Shown one piece after another: positions 8,771 through 16,133 of a stretch of DNA of 64,000 bases. This stretch comes from Firm-04 sp045591925. GTDB taxonomy: Bacteria > Bacillota > Clostridia > Oscillospirales > Ruminococcaceae. The translations under genes and the position numbers were made by a program. Position 1 is the first letter of the stretch, and each line of letters starts with the position of its first letter. The stretch covers positions 62,001-126,000 of the forward strand of contig JAZNTW010000095.1 in assembly GCA_045591925.1 (NCBI GenBank). The letters run 5' to 3'. The notes beneath the pieces are model-generated. The model worked only from the letters and a program-made list of their open reading frames with translations, was not told the origin of the DNA and searched no databases.

Positions 8771-8870
8771 AGTCAACTCTCCTGATTATTGATTCGGTTT
8801 CTTGTTGTCAGCCAATCGGCTGGAAATGCGGCAGGGTACAATACGCCCCTTTTAATTTGATTATGTTGAC

Positions 8871-8899
8871 ATTATACCATGTTTTTTTGCGATTGTCAA
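8871..8899 (-). promoter_or_regulatory. Perfect-consensus sigma-A promoter of the kinase operon
   Basis: On the minus strand, TTGACA (8894-8899) and TATAAT (8871-8876) are exactly 17 bases apart. It starts the five-gene operon that ends at the terminator near 2970. Confidence 0.9.
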
Positions 8900-9107
8900 G
8901 ACACCGAGATATCATAATTTTCAGTATTCGCTGAAAAAAACTTCTTTTTGAAAATTCTATATTTCACGTTAAATGTCGTTTTATTCGTTCTTTCGTCCAT
9001 TTTCTGATTCATAAGTCGGATATTCCATCAAGGTTCAAGGCTTGATATTTGTGCACAACCTACAATTTCCAACGCATAAAATTGTATCCCGTATATAATA
9101 AAACAGC

Positions 9108-9136
9108 TTGAAATTTTTTTTCAAATATGTTATTAT
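9108..9136 (+). promoter_or_regulatory. Sigma-A promoter
   Basis: TTGAAA (9108-9113), a 17-base spacer and TATTAT (9131-9136), about 100 bases before the lipoprotein gene at 9238. Confidence 0.75.
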
Positions 9137-9237
9137 TATAAATAGAAAAACGAAAAGGATTTTTTCCGTTTCAAAGTTTTGGTTTTCGACTCGTTATATT
9201 CATCATATGATATTTGTTTTTGTAGGAGGAAAGTGAA

Positions 9238-10710
9238 ATGAAAAAAAGCAGAGCACTATTCAAAAAGCCCGCGCTTTGCAGTCTCGCACTCGCTGTCTGC
9301 ATGACATTCAGCGGATGTGGCGCATTCGGTCCGCCGGAAGGTTTGACTCCGGGGCTTGAAAATGTCACAGTCTATGTTATCGGACAGTCTAAGGATGTCC
9401 AGTTCTGGGACGATGTCAAGCAGGGCGCACTCGAAGCCAGTGAAGAATTCAACTATACTGTAGTATATAAAACCGCAGAGCAGATTACGGATGTTGAATC
9501 CCAGCGCAAATTGATTCAGGAAGCAATCACTGCGAATGCTGATGCCATCGTCATCGGTCCTAACGATCCCAACGCGCTGAACGAGGATCTTGCTGCAGCG
9601 GTTCAGGCAGGTATCGAGGTCATTACGATCGACGCGGATACCACATTCAGCGGCCGCCGCTCTTATATTGGTACAATCAATGCGTCCAGCGGCGCAATCG
9701 CAGCGCGTAACGCGTTTACATTTTTTGAGGATGTGTTCGAGGATAAGGCGCTCATTGTCACCGAATATGACCAGACTCCCTCCGCACAGGAAAGAATCAG
9801 CGGCTTTGTTCCGAGTCTGACCGGTCTTGTCAAAACGAAAGCCGGTGCAGAATATTCTGCAAAAATGCAGGCTGAAGGACTCAAACAGGAGCAAGCAAAC
9901 CAGAATCCGAATCAAGCCGAAAATCCAAATCAGAATCCGAACGAGGGCCCTAATAATGCGAATAGCGATGATTCGCATTTGAATACGCCGGAAGCCGCAA
10001 TCGTTGCGGAAGCTGCGCAGAATGCCGCACGTGCCGCAGCGGAACAAAAGGCTCCGCCGGCTGCAATTGCCGAAGCCGCTGGCAAAGCCGCTGCCGCTGC
10101 TGCAATTGAAAATGGCGTGGCAATCGGCGCTGCCGCACAGGCTGCCGGACAGGCTGCCGGTATGCACGGCGGCGACTCTCCTATCGCCGTACAGACTGCT
10201 ATCGCTGCGATACAGAAAGCAGTTGCAAACAACAGCACAAGCAGCGATGTGATTGAACAGGAAGGCGGTTCTCCGATCGACGCAGTCAATCCGATCGCTA
10301 CTATGCTGAACTGCAAGGGAAGCTCTGAGGTCGCAAAGGAACAGGTTCTCCAGCTCCTCAAAAATGACAAAGAGCACAATATTAAGGTTATCTTTACAAC
10401 CGGCGAACGCTCGACAGTCGGTGCCTGTGAAGCAGTTGTAGAAGCTGATATGATCGGTAAAGTCGCAATCATCGGCTATAATACGAATGAAACACAGCTT
10501 TATTACCTCAAAAACGGTACGCTGACAGGCTTGATTGTGCAGAATCCGTATAATATGGGATATCTTGGCGTTTATTATTCCGGTAAAATCCTCTCCGGTG
10601 AAAATGTCGCTTCGATCGTTGATACCGGATCCGCATATGTTACACGCGAAAATCTGAATTCTGATGAAGTACGTCTGCTGCTCGATCCTGCGGAATTCAC
10701 CAAGAAATAA
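9238..10710 (+). CDS. Sugar-binding-type lipoprotein with large Ala/Asn/Gln-rich insertion
   Basis: 490 residues. A lipoprotein signal ends at TFSGC with Cys27. Residues 42-205 form the first part of a periplasmic-binding type 1 (RbsB-like) fold: VTVYVIGQSKDVQFW, then an AIVIGPND strand and a GIEVITIDAD strand. The fold resumes at about 350 (IKVIFTTGERSTVGA, KVAIIGYN, YNMGYLGVYYSGK). Between them lie about 145 inserted residues: an Asn/Pro/Gln-rich part (215-245) and a long Ala-rich helical part (250-335). No permease or ATPase gene is adjacent. The next gene, 14 bases on, is a two-membrane-segment GGDEF protein, so this is probably a ligand sensor feeding a signalling protein rather than part of an importer (inference). 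Confidence 0.82.
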   Translation: MKKSRALFKKPALCSLALAVCMTFSGCGAFGPPEGLTPGLENVTVYVIGQSKDVQFWDDVKQGALEASEEFNYTVVYKTAEQITDVESQRKLIQEAITANADAIVIGPNDPNALNEDLAAAVQAGIEVITIDADTTFSGRRSYIGTINASSGAIAARNAFTFFEDVFEDKALIVTEYDQTPSAQERISGFVPSLTGLVKTKAGAEYSAKMQAEGLKQEQANQNPNQAENPNQNPNEGPNNANSDDSHLNTPEAAIVAEAAQNAARAAAEQKAPPAAIAEAAGKAAAAAAIENGVAIGAAAQAAGQAAGMHGGDSPIAVQTAIAAIQKAVANNSTSSDVIEQEGGSPIDAVNPIATMLNCKGSSEVAKEQVLQLLKNDKEHNIKVIFTTGERSTVGACEAVVEADMIGKVAIIGYNTNETQLYYLKNGTLTGLIVQNPYNMGYLGVYYSGKILSGENVASIVDTGSAYVTRENLNSDEVRLLLDPAEFTKK

Positions 10711-10724
10711 GGGAGGGACAAATA

Positions 10725-11954
10725 ATGGCTAAACAAAAATCCGGATTTCGTCAAATTACTTTTGTAATCATCGGTATCGTTCTGGCAGTCATCATGCTGC
10801 TCAATATGTCGCTCCTTTATCTGAACCATGCTGCTGCATTCCGTACTTTCAATACCACTTCCGTGGAAATGAATTATATCAATAATTCAAACGGTTTGTT
10901 ACAGCAGATCAACGGCGAATTGAGCCTTATGATCGCCGGTATCGGTAATACACAGGCGCATATGGAGAAAATCTTCACGCTGTTTCCACAGCTCCAGGAG
11001 AAAATGGACGCCTATGAAAATATCAGCGGTCACAATGAGCTTGCCGCCCGAAGATTCCGTCACGCGCGTGCGTATATCAACGCATACGAAAGCAAACTCA
11101 GTACATACCGCGAACAGTATAATGAAGTCCTGAAAACAAACGATGAGGCACAGATTGAAGCGTTCCGTTCCTCTCTGAAAAATATCTTCGAGCAGGAAAT
11201 TTCTCCGCTTCAAACCGCTGCAGCCGAAATGATGATCGCTTCTATTTCCATCGCTTCCACGACCGCTACAAAACGTACAACGGAATCCACCCGAAATATG
11301 AGTCTCATCCTCGCCGTACTTGCTGCAATTCTCGTAATCGGTGAAATCGCTGTATTCCTTGTCGCTCGTTATACCAAGCGTGCAACCGAGGAAATCAATC
11401 GTAAGAGCGCACAGTTCGCCGACGCTTCCTCGAAGCTCGTGCGTTCCCGTGAGAAAATGGAGGACATCGCTGTTTCCAACCTCCTGACCGGCTTGAAAAA
11501 CCGTTATGCGCTGGAGCGCGACATCAGCGAACGTCTCGCAACCGAGCAATTCCATATCTCCGTATTCGACCTCGATAATTTCCGCAGCATCAACGATACG
11601 TATGGCTATGATTTCGGCGACGAATATCTTGCGCAGATCGCAGAGCGTCTCAAAGAAGAATTTGAACAGTTTGCTGATGTTTATAATATTACCGGCAATG
11701 AATTCTGCTTCGTCTTTAAGAGAACAGTTTCCGATACGCAGGTTATTCGACTTGTTGAGAACATTGTCAATGTTATGACATCGCCGTATACCATCCTCAA
11801 TCTGACTGTACAGCTGACCGTTTCCGGCAGCACCTACCACTACCTCGCCGGCGATTGCCTGAACGTCAATTCCCTGCTTGTCAAGATGGATAATGTTCTG
11901 CGTAATGCCAAGCGCGCAGGCGGCGGACAGATTTTCCAGGTTATGAGCATCTAA
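10725..11954 (+). CDS. Membrane sensor with degenerate GGDEF domain
   Basis: 409 residues. Membrane segment 1 is at about 11-33 and segment 2 at about 193-215. The extracytoplasmic region between them is helical, like four-helix-bundle chemoreceptor sensors. A short coiled linker leads to the GGDEF domain (about 250-409). The metal-binding DLDNF (282-286) and IND are intact, but the signature is TGNEF (323-327): the Asp/Glu that binds metal is Asn. Cyclase activity is therefore doubtful. The gene follows the lipoprotein gene by 14 bases with GGGAGGG as ribosome site and is closed by a strong terminator, so the two form an operon and probably a sensor pair. Confidence 0.85.
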   Translation: MAKQKSGFRQITFVIIGIVLAVIMLLNMSLLYLNHAAAFRTFNTTSVEMNYINNSNGLLQQINGELSLMIAGIGNTQAHMEKIFTLFPQLQEKMDAYENISGHNELAARRFRHARAYINAYESKLSTYREQYNEVLKTNDEAQIEAFRSSLKNIFEQEISPLQTAAAEMMIASISIASTTATKRTTESTRNMSLILAVLAAILVIGEIAVFLVARYTKRATEEINRKSAQFADASSKLVRSREKMEDIAVSNLLTGLKNRYALERDISERLATEQFHISVFDLDNFRSINDTYGYDFGDEYLAQIAERLKEEFEQFADVYNITGNEFCFVFKRTVSDTQVIRLVENIVNVMTSPYTILNLTVQLTVSGSTYHYLAGDCLNVNSLLVKMDNVLRNAKRAGGGQIFQVMSI

Positions 11955-11976
11955 GTCAATATCGTTTTATATTCCG

Positions 11977-12010
11977 GAACTGCCATACATATGATATGGC
12001 AGTTCTTTTT
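11977..12010 (+). terminator. Intrinsic terminator
   Basis: GAACTGCCATA pairs with TATGGCAGTTC and is followed by TTTTT. It ends the lipoprotein/GGDEF operon. Confidence 0.9.
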
Positions 12011-12105
12011 CTGGAACCAAGCTGAATCGTTTCAGGCATATTCTCTCCCTCATAGCAAAAATGTCTAAAATTATAAAAAATATATCATGATTATATGAAG
12101 TTCTA

Positions 12106-12134
12106 TTGACTTTTCATGAATTGTGTTGTATAAT
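12106..12134 (+). promoter_or_regulatory. Sigma-A promoter
   Basis: TTGACT (12106-12111), a 17-base spacer and TATAAT (12129-12134). It drives the DivIVA-like and hydrogenase-like genes. Confidence 0.85.
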
Positions 12135-12275
12135 ATAATATATATATGTCATGATGACAGTTTGGGCAAGTTTATCTGCATGAACCCAAGCTGCATTCCA
12201 TACATATGAAATAATCGTATTCCTGCGCCGTTGCTTCATATATACGCAAGATGCGAATTCAGGAGGGAAAAGGGA

Positions 12276-13406
12276 ATGTCTGAATCTACATTTATGAAAA
12301 CTGTACTGTTTGGCGGTTATGACTGCGCCAGTGTCGAACAAACATTTGAGCGTCTCCGCGGCGAATTGTTTCGTCTGCAAAACGAGCTGACAGAGCATCA
12401 GAAGCTGATCTCATACTTGCAGCAGGGCGGCAATGAAACGCTCGCACTGAAACAGATTATTGAGGAGCATCGTGTCAATCTTACAAAGATTCAGACAGAG
12501 CGCGCATTCTATCATGAGAAGTTATGTGCGTCCGAGCGCCAAAACAACGAAAAAGATCAGGAAATCAAGAAGCTGAAGGATAAAATCGCTTCGCTAAAAG
12601 ATAGACTGCATGAAAAGGATATGAAGCTCTCTGCATTTGAAGCAGACGAGGACAATAAACGTGCGCGCGCGGCAATCTCCGAAATCGAAGAAAAGGCACA
12701 CAGCATTCTTCATAATGCGCATAAGGAAGCGGATCAGCTTGCCGAAAACAGCCGCAAGCTCGCTGAAAACGTGATCGCAAACGCCAATAATACTGCGAAA
12801 AAAATCGTTTATGAAGCTGAGAAAAACGGTGCTCAGATTATCATGGAAGCCCAGAACCGCCAAGCGGATATCGAGATTGCTTCCTGTAATCTGCGTGCTG
12901 CCCTGCTCGCGGATGTAGAGCGTCTTTCTGCACATATTTATCCGATGCAGAAATTCTTTGAGCAATTCCAGAGAGACGGTGCGCATGCTGTCACCAATGC
13001 TGTTAAGGTTTTGAGCACAACCGATCAAATTTTGAAAATCGGCGGTACTCCTATTTATAAGGCACCCGTAACCGAGCAAGTAAAATTGCCTGAGCCACCT
13101 GAATACGCAGAGCTGCCGCATTCATTCGAGGAGAATGATGAGGAAGAAGCGGAGGAACAGGCACTCTCAGAGCAGCCGGAAGCAGCACAAACCGAACAGC
13201 CACAGCCGGAAACGCAGCCTCGTTCGGAGCTAGAGCGATTGCAGCAGATGGCAAATGCGCTCGCCGGTATTCCAAATCAAGCACCATCGGTACAGCCGAC
13301 AACCACGTGTGAGCCCAATGTCAGCAAAGAGAAAAACGCTGTTCCTGATCTCGCCGCGCTCGCAGCACAAGCCGATGCCATCGCAAACGGCAATCTATCA
13401 TATTGA
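12276..13406 (+). CDS. DivIVA-like coiled-coil protein
   Basis: About 376 residues from ATG 12276, with AGGAGG upstream. The N-terminus (KTVLFGGYDCASVEQTFERL) fits the DivIVA start, an FxGYD turn before a long coiled coil. Coiled coil continues to about residue 220, with an Ala/Asn/Lys-rich stretch that resembles DivIVA/GpsB and V-ATPase stalk coils. The C-terminal third is low in complexity, rich in Glu, Pro and Gln, and probably disordered. There is no membrane segment. Proteins of this type mark cell poles or division sites, or act as scaffolds. It is the first gene of a two-gene operon with an iron-sulfur hydrogenase-like protein 46 bases downstream, an unusual pairing. Confidence 0.7.
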   Translation: MSESTFMKTVLFGGYDCASVEQTFERLRGELFRLQNELTEHQKLISYLQQGGNETLALKQIIEEHRVNLTKIQTERAFYHEKLCASERQNNEKDQEIKKLKDKIASLKDRLHEKDMKLSAFEADEDNKRARAAISEIEEKAHSILHNAHKEADQLAENSRKLAENVIANANNTAKKIVYEAEKNGAQIIMEAQNRQADIEIASCNLRAALLADVERLSAHIYPMQKFFEQFQRDGAHAVTNAVKVLSTTDQILKIGGTPIYKAPVTEQVKLPEPPEYAELPHSFEENDEEEAEEQALSEQPEAAQTEQPQPETQPRSELERLQQMANALAGIPNQAPSVQPTTTCEPNVSKEKNAVPDLAALAAQADAIANGNLSY

Positions 13407-13452
13407 TTTTTATTATATGATTTAATTGTATGAAATAAGGAGTTAAGAAAAG

Positions 13453-15108
13453 ATGAACGAAATCATTATCGTAAAGCCTGAGAGATGTGTCGGCTGCAAT
13501 GCCTGTATCCGCTGTTGTCCCGCCCCGGAAGCCAATATTACGGTAAAAATTTCCGACGATAAATATATTACGCGCGTTGATCCCGAACGCTGCATCGGAT
13601 GCGGTGAGTGTATCCGTGCCTGCAAGCATGAAGCGAGAGATTATATTGACGATACCGAGGATGCAATGAATGCAATTCACCGCGAGGAGAAACTCATTGT
13701 CATCGTGACGCCGGAGATTAAATCCGCATATCCGACCAAATGGAAAGGCATCCTTGACTGGTTCCGCAGCAAGGGATGCAGCGTCTATGACTCCTCGTTT
13801 GGCGCAGATATCTGCACATGGGCGCATTTGCGTGCAATCGAAAGCGGTCAGCTCTCAAACTTTATCACGCAGCCCTGCTCTGCGATCGTCAAATACATCG
13901 AGCTCTATCAGCCGAAGCTGCTGACCAGTCTTTCGCCCATTCACTCCCCTGTTTCTTGCAGCGTGATTTATGCCAAGGAATACCAGCGCCGCGACAATCC
14001 CATCGCTGTATTATCCGCTTGTATTGCAAAAAAAGCAGAATTTGCTGAGACCGGTCTTGTCGATTTCAGCATTACTTTCCGTCGCCTGATGGATTATTTC
14101 GACCGCAATGATATCCGAATCGCATCCAATCCGATTGAGGATTATACCTATAAATTCGATGATATTCAGGGTGAACTCGGCTCCATCTACTGCCGTCCGG
14201 GCGGTATGCGCGATAATTTGCTTGAGCACGCACCAAATCTCAGCATCTGCGTATCCGACGGCGTACAAAAAGTATATCGTGAACTCGATATGTTCACCAG
14301 AATGCCAGAGCAGAAACAACCCCAGATTTTCGATATTCTTTCCTGCGAATATGGCTGCAACAACGGTCCTGCCAGCAATTCCGATCAAAGCTGCTTTGAG
14401 ATGTTCCGTTCCATGCACGACATTGAAGTAGAGGCACGCGCGCGCCGTAAAACAACCGGCGGCGTATTCCGGAACAGTGAAGATAAGCTCTTCCGTCGGT
14501 TTGACGAGGAACTCAAGGTCAGCGACTTCCTCCGCAGCTATAAGCCGACAAAGCCCAGTGTTGTTCCGAGCAACGCACAGCTTGAACCCATTTTTGCTTC
14601 AATGGACATGAACAATGATAAAGAGCGCTGCATCGACTGCTCTGCCTGTGGTTATCAGTCCTGCCGCGAAATGGCAACCGCAATCTTCCGCGGATTAAAT
14701 TCGCCCGAAAACTGTATTCATCATGCAAAAAAATCCATGTCGAATGCAAGTGGCGGTACAAACGCCAATTATCAGCAGCTTGCCGCTGAACTGAAAACTG
14801 CTGTAAACGAGATTCAAAATGATATTTCTGTCATCAGTCAATCCGCAAGCTCTACACAAGGCCGTGTCGGTATGGTTAGTGAGCTGCTTCGCAATATTAT
14901 TGCATTCTGCAACAACAATCCGGTCATGGATGAGAACTGTGTCAAGCAGTTGACAAGTATTCTCGAAACAACCGCTTCTGCACTCGGCGCATTCAATCAG
15001 AATGTGTTGAACACGCAAAATGCAACGCAGAAAATTACTGAGATTATCCAGACGCTCAAACAGACCATGTCCCAGACACCTGCCGAAGAAGCAGAGGAAA
15101 ACACCTAA
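13453..15108 (+). CDS. Ferredoxin / [FeFe]-hydrogenase-like iron-sulfur protein
   Basis: 551 residues. Two [4Fe-4S] ferredoxin motifs come first (Cys 12, 15, 18, 22 and 47, 50, 53, 57). A hydrogenase large-subunit-like domain follows (about 75-370). Its three H-cluster motifs are altered: PCSAIV for TSCCPxW (Cys142), SACIAKKAE for MPCxxKxxE (Cys190) and SCEYGCNNG for ACxxGCxxGGG (Cys298, Cys302). A four-Cys Fe4S4 domain (Cys 393, 396, 399, 404) comes next, then a helical coiled tail (430-551). This order is known from sensory HsfB-type proteins, which normally go on to PAS and phosphatase domains; here those are absent. I infer a redox or H2 sensor rather than a catalytic hydrogenase. The ribosome site is AAGGAG. 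Confidence 0.8.
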   Translation: MNEIIIVKPERCVGCNACIRCCPAPEANITVKISDDKYITRVDPERCIGCGECIRACKHEARDYIDDTEDAMNAIHREEKLIVIVTPEIKSAYPTKWKGILDWFRSKGCSVYDSSFGADICTWAHLRAIESGQLSNFITQPCSAIVKYIELYQPKLLTSLSPIHSPVSCSVIYAKEYQRRDNPIAVLSACIAKKAEFAETGLVDFSITFRRLMDYFDRNDIRIASNPIEDYTYKFDDIQGELGSIYCRPGGMRDNLLEHAPNLSICVSDGVQKVYRELDMFTRMPEQKQPQIFDILSCEYGCNNGPASNSDQSCFEMFRSMHDIEVEARARRKTTGGVFRNSEDKLFRRFDEELKVSDFLRSYKPTKPSVVPSNAQLEPIFASMDMNNDKERCIDCSACGYQSCREMATAIFRGLNSPENCIHHAKKSMSNASGGTNANYQQLAAELKTAVNEIQNDISVISQSASSTQGRVGMVSELLRNIIAFCNNNPVMDENCVKQLTSILETTASALGAFNQNVLNTQNATQKITEIIQTLKQTMSQTPAEEAEENT

Positions 15109-15116
15109 ACAGCAAA

Positions 15117-15162
15117 CGCCGCGAAATCCATGTAAACACTAGGATTTCGCGGCGATTTATTT
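15117..15162. terminator. Bidirectional intrinsic terminator
   Basis: CGCCGCGAAATCC pairs perfectly with GGATTTCGCGGCG (13 base pairs, 12-base loop). It lies between the convergent hydrogenase-like and AraC genes. T-rich sequence follows on the plus strand. Confidence 0.88.
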
Positions 15163-15169
15163 CCGAAAA

Positions 15170-15961
15170 TTATTTACTGAAATGTCGATATTCCGATGGC
15201 GTCATACCGGTCTGTTCCTTGAACTGCCGCATCAGATGAAATTCACTGTGATAACCGCATTGTTCTGCGATTTTGTGAAGCGGCAGCGATGAGGCAGTCA
15301 GCAGGCGTTTGGCTTGATTCACGCGCGATTCTGCCAAATCCGATGTGATCGTAACACCGAACAGCGTTTTGTAACTATGTTGCAGGGATGATACGCTCAT
15401 CGCATATGTCTCAGCAAGCTGCTGTACGCTGCCAATCAGCTCCGGCGAATGCTGAATCTGCCAACGCATCGCAACAAGCCGATCATACTTCGTGCTGGCT
15501 TTCATCGCAGTTGTTTGCGAATTTGTATGGACATCACGGCTGAGATGAAACAACATCAAATGCAGATGCAGCAGCGTAATATCATAATGATAATCCTTGG
15601 AATTATAAAATTCATACGTCATCACGCGAATGATCTCCGAGCATTCCGTGACATTCCGAATCTGAAATGGACGGTTCAGCGGAATGTCCAATTCCTGAAA
15701 CAGTCTCCGGTCAATCGGTTCTACGGTGAAATGAAACCAGTCATCCATATAGGAATCATTGCAGGCGCGGTAATACTGCGGCGTTCCATCCGTGTAAATC
15801 AAAACGGAATTCTTCGGAACACGCTGGATTTCGTCCCCAATCCGCACCTCGCATTCCGCATGAAACAACAAAAACAACCAGCTTGGACTGATGCCGTCCG
15901 GACGATCTATCACAAAATCGTTCTCATGTGCATGATGATAGCCGATGCTATAAATATCCAT
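15170..15961 (-). CDS. AraC-family transcriptional regulator
   Basis: 263 residues. The N-terminal half is a cupin-like ligand domain (about 10-150). The C-terminus has two helix-turn-helix units typical of AraC/XylS: ETYAMSVSSLQHSYKTLFG and the strong second motif HKIAEQCGYHSEFHLMRQFK with GMTPSEYR. The ribosome site AAGGAGG precedes ATG 15961. It is divergent from the dockerin-bearing GH5 gene at 16134, with promoters back to back. AraC proteins often control neighbouring carbohydrate genes, so GH5 is the likely target (inference). Confidence 0.9.
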   Translation of the reverse strand: MDIYSIGYHHAHENDFVIDRPDGISPSWLFLLFHAECEVRIGDEIQRVPKNSVLIYTDGTPQYYRACNDSYMDDWFHFTVEPIDRRLFQELDIPLNRPFQIRNVTECSEIIRVMTYEFYNSKDYHYDITLLHLHLMLFHLSRDVHTNSQTTAMKASTKYDRLVAMRWQIQHSPELIGSVQQLAETYAMSVSSLQHSYKTLFGVTITSDLAESRVNQAKRLLTASSLPLHKIAEQCGYHSEFHLMRQFKEQTGMTPSEYRHFSK

Positions 15962-15991
15962 ACTGCGCCTCCTTTGTGATGGGATGGTATT

Positions 15992-16020
15992 ATTCTAACA
16001 TATTTCAGCAGATTTTGCAA
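15992..16020 (-). promoter_or_regulatory. Extended -10 promoter of the AraC gene
   Basis: On the minus strand, TTGCAA (16015-16020), a 17-base spacer and TAGAAT (15992-15997), with TGT before the -10 box. Confidence 0.7.
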
Positions 16021-16072
16021 TATTGTTTTGTTCGTTTGCATGAATCGGCATGGATATTTGCAGAAAATGATA

Positions 16073-16101
16073 TTTTCTTATCTGCTTATTCGTGTTATAA
16101 T
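16073..16101 (+). promoter_or_regulatory. Promoter of GH5 gene with weak -35
   Basis: TATAAT (16096-16101) lies 17 bases after TTTTCT (16073-16078). The poor -35 box fits a gene that needs an activator such as the adjacent AraC protein. Confidence 0.55.
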
Positions 16102-16133
16102 GATAATATCACACAATAAAAGGAGGGTTCTCA

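Larger units (their letters stand above)
8771..9237. other. Divergent intergenic region
   Basis: This 467-base gap holds the leftward promoter (8871-8899) and the rightward promoter (9108-9136). Between them is AT-rich sequence with a small inverted repeat, ATCAAG...CTTGAT, near 9028-9050. The 5' leader of the gene at 9238 has a weak hairpin near 9148-9170 (GAAAAGGA/TCCGTTTC). I see no gene and no c-di-GMP riboswitch motif. Confidence 0.5.
11955..12275 (+). other. Intergenic region with terminator, promoter and 135-base leader
   Basis: It contains the terminator at 11977-12010 and the promoter at 12106-12134. The long leader (about 12141-12275) has only a weak stem, TTGGG...CCCAA, near 12163-12190. 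I recognise no RNA gene or riboswitch. Confidence 0.5.

Noticed and set aside
8900..9237. Possible c-di-GMP riboswitch before the lipoprotein/GGDEF operon
   Set aside because: The conserved GEMM loop sequences are absent; only weak short stems are present.
9256..10377. A 373-codon leftward frame opposite the lipoprotein gene
   Set aside because: It is the antisense shadow of a gene with a clear signal peptide, ribosome site and family motifs.
13453..15108. Catalytic [FeFe]-hydrogenase
   Set aside because: All three H-cluster motifs deviate, and maturation genes are not seen; a sensor-type relative fits better.
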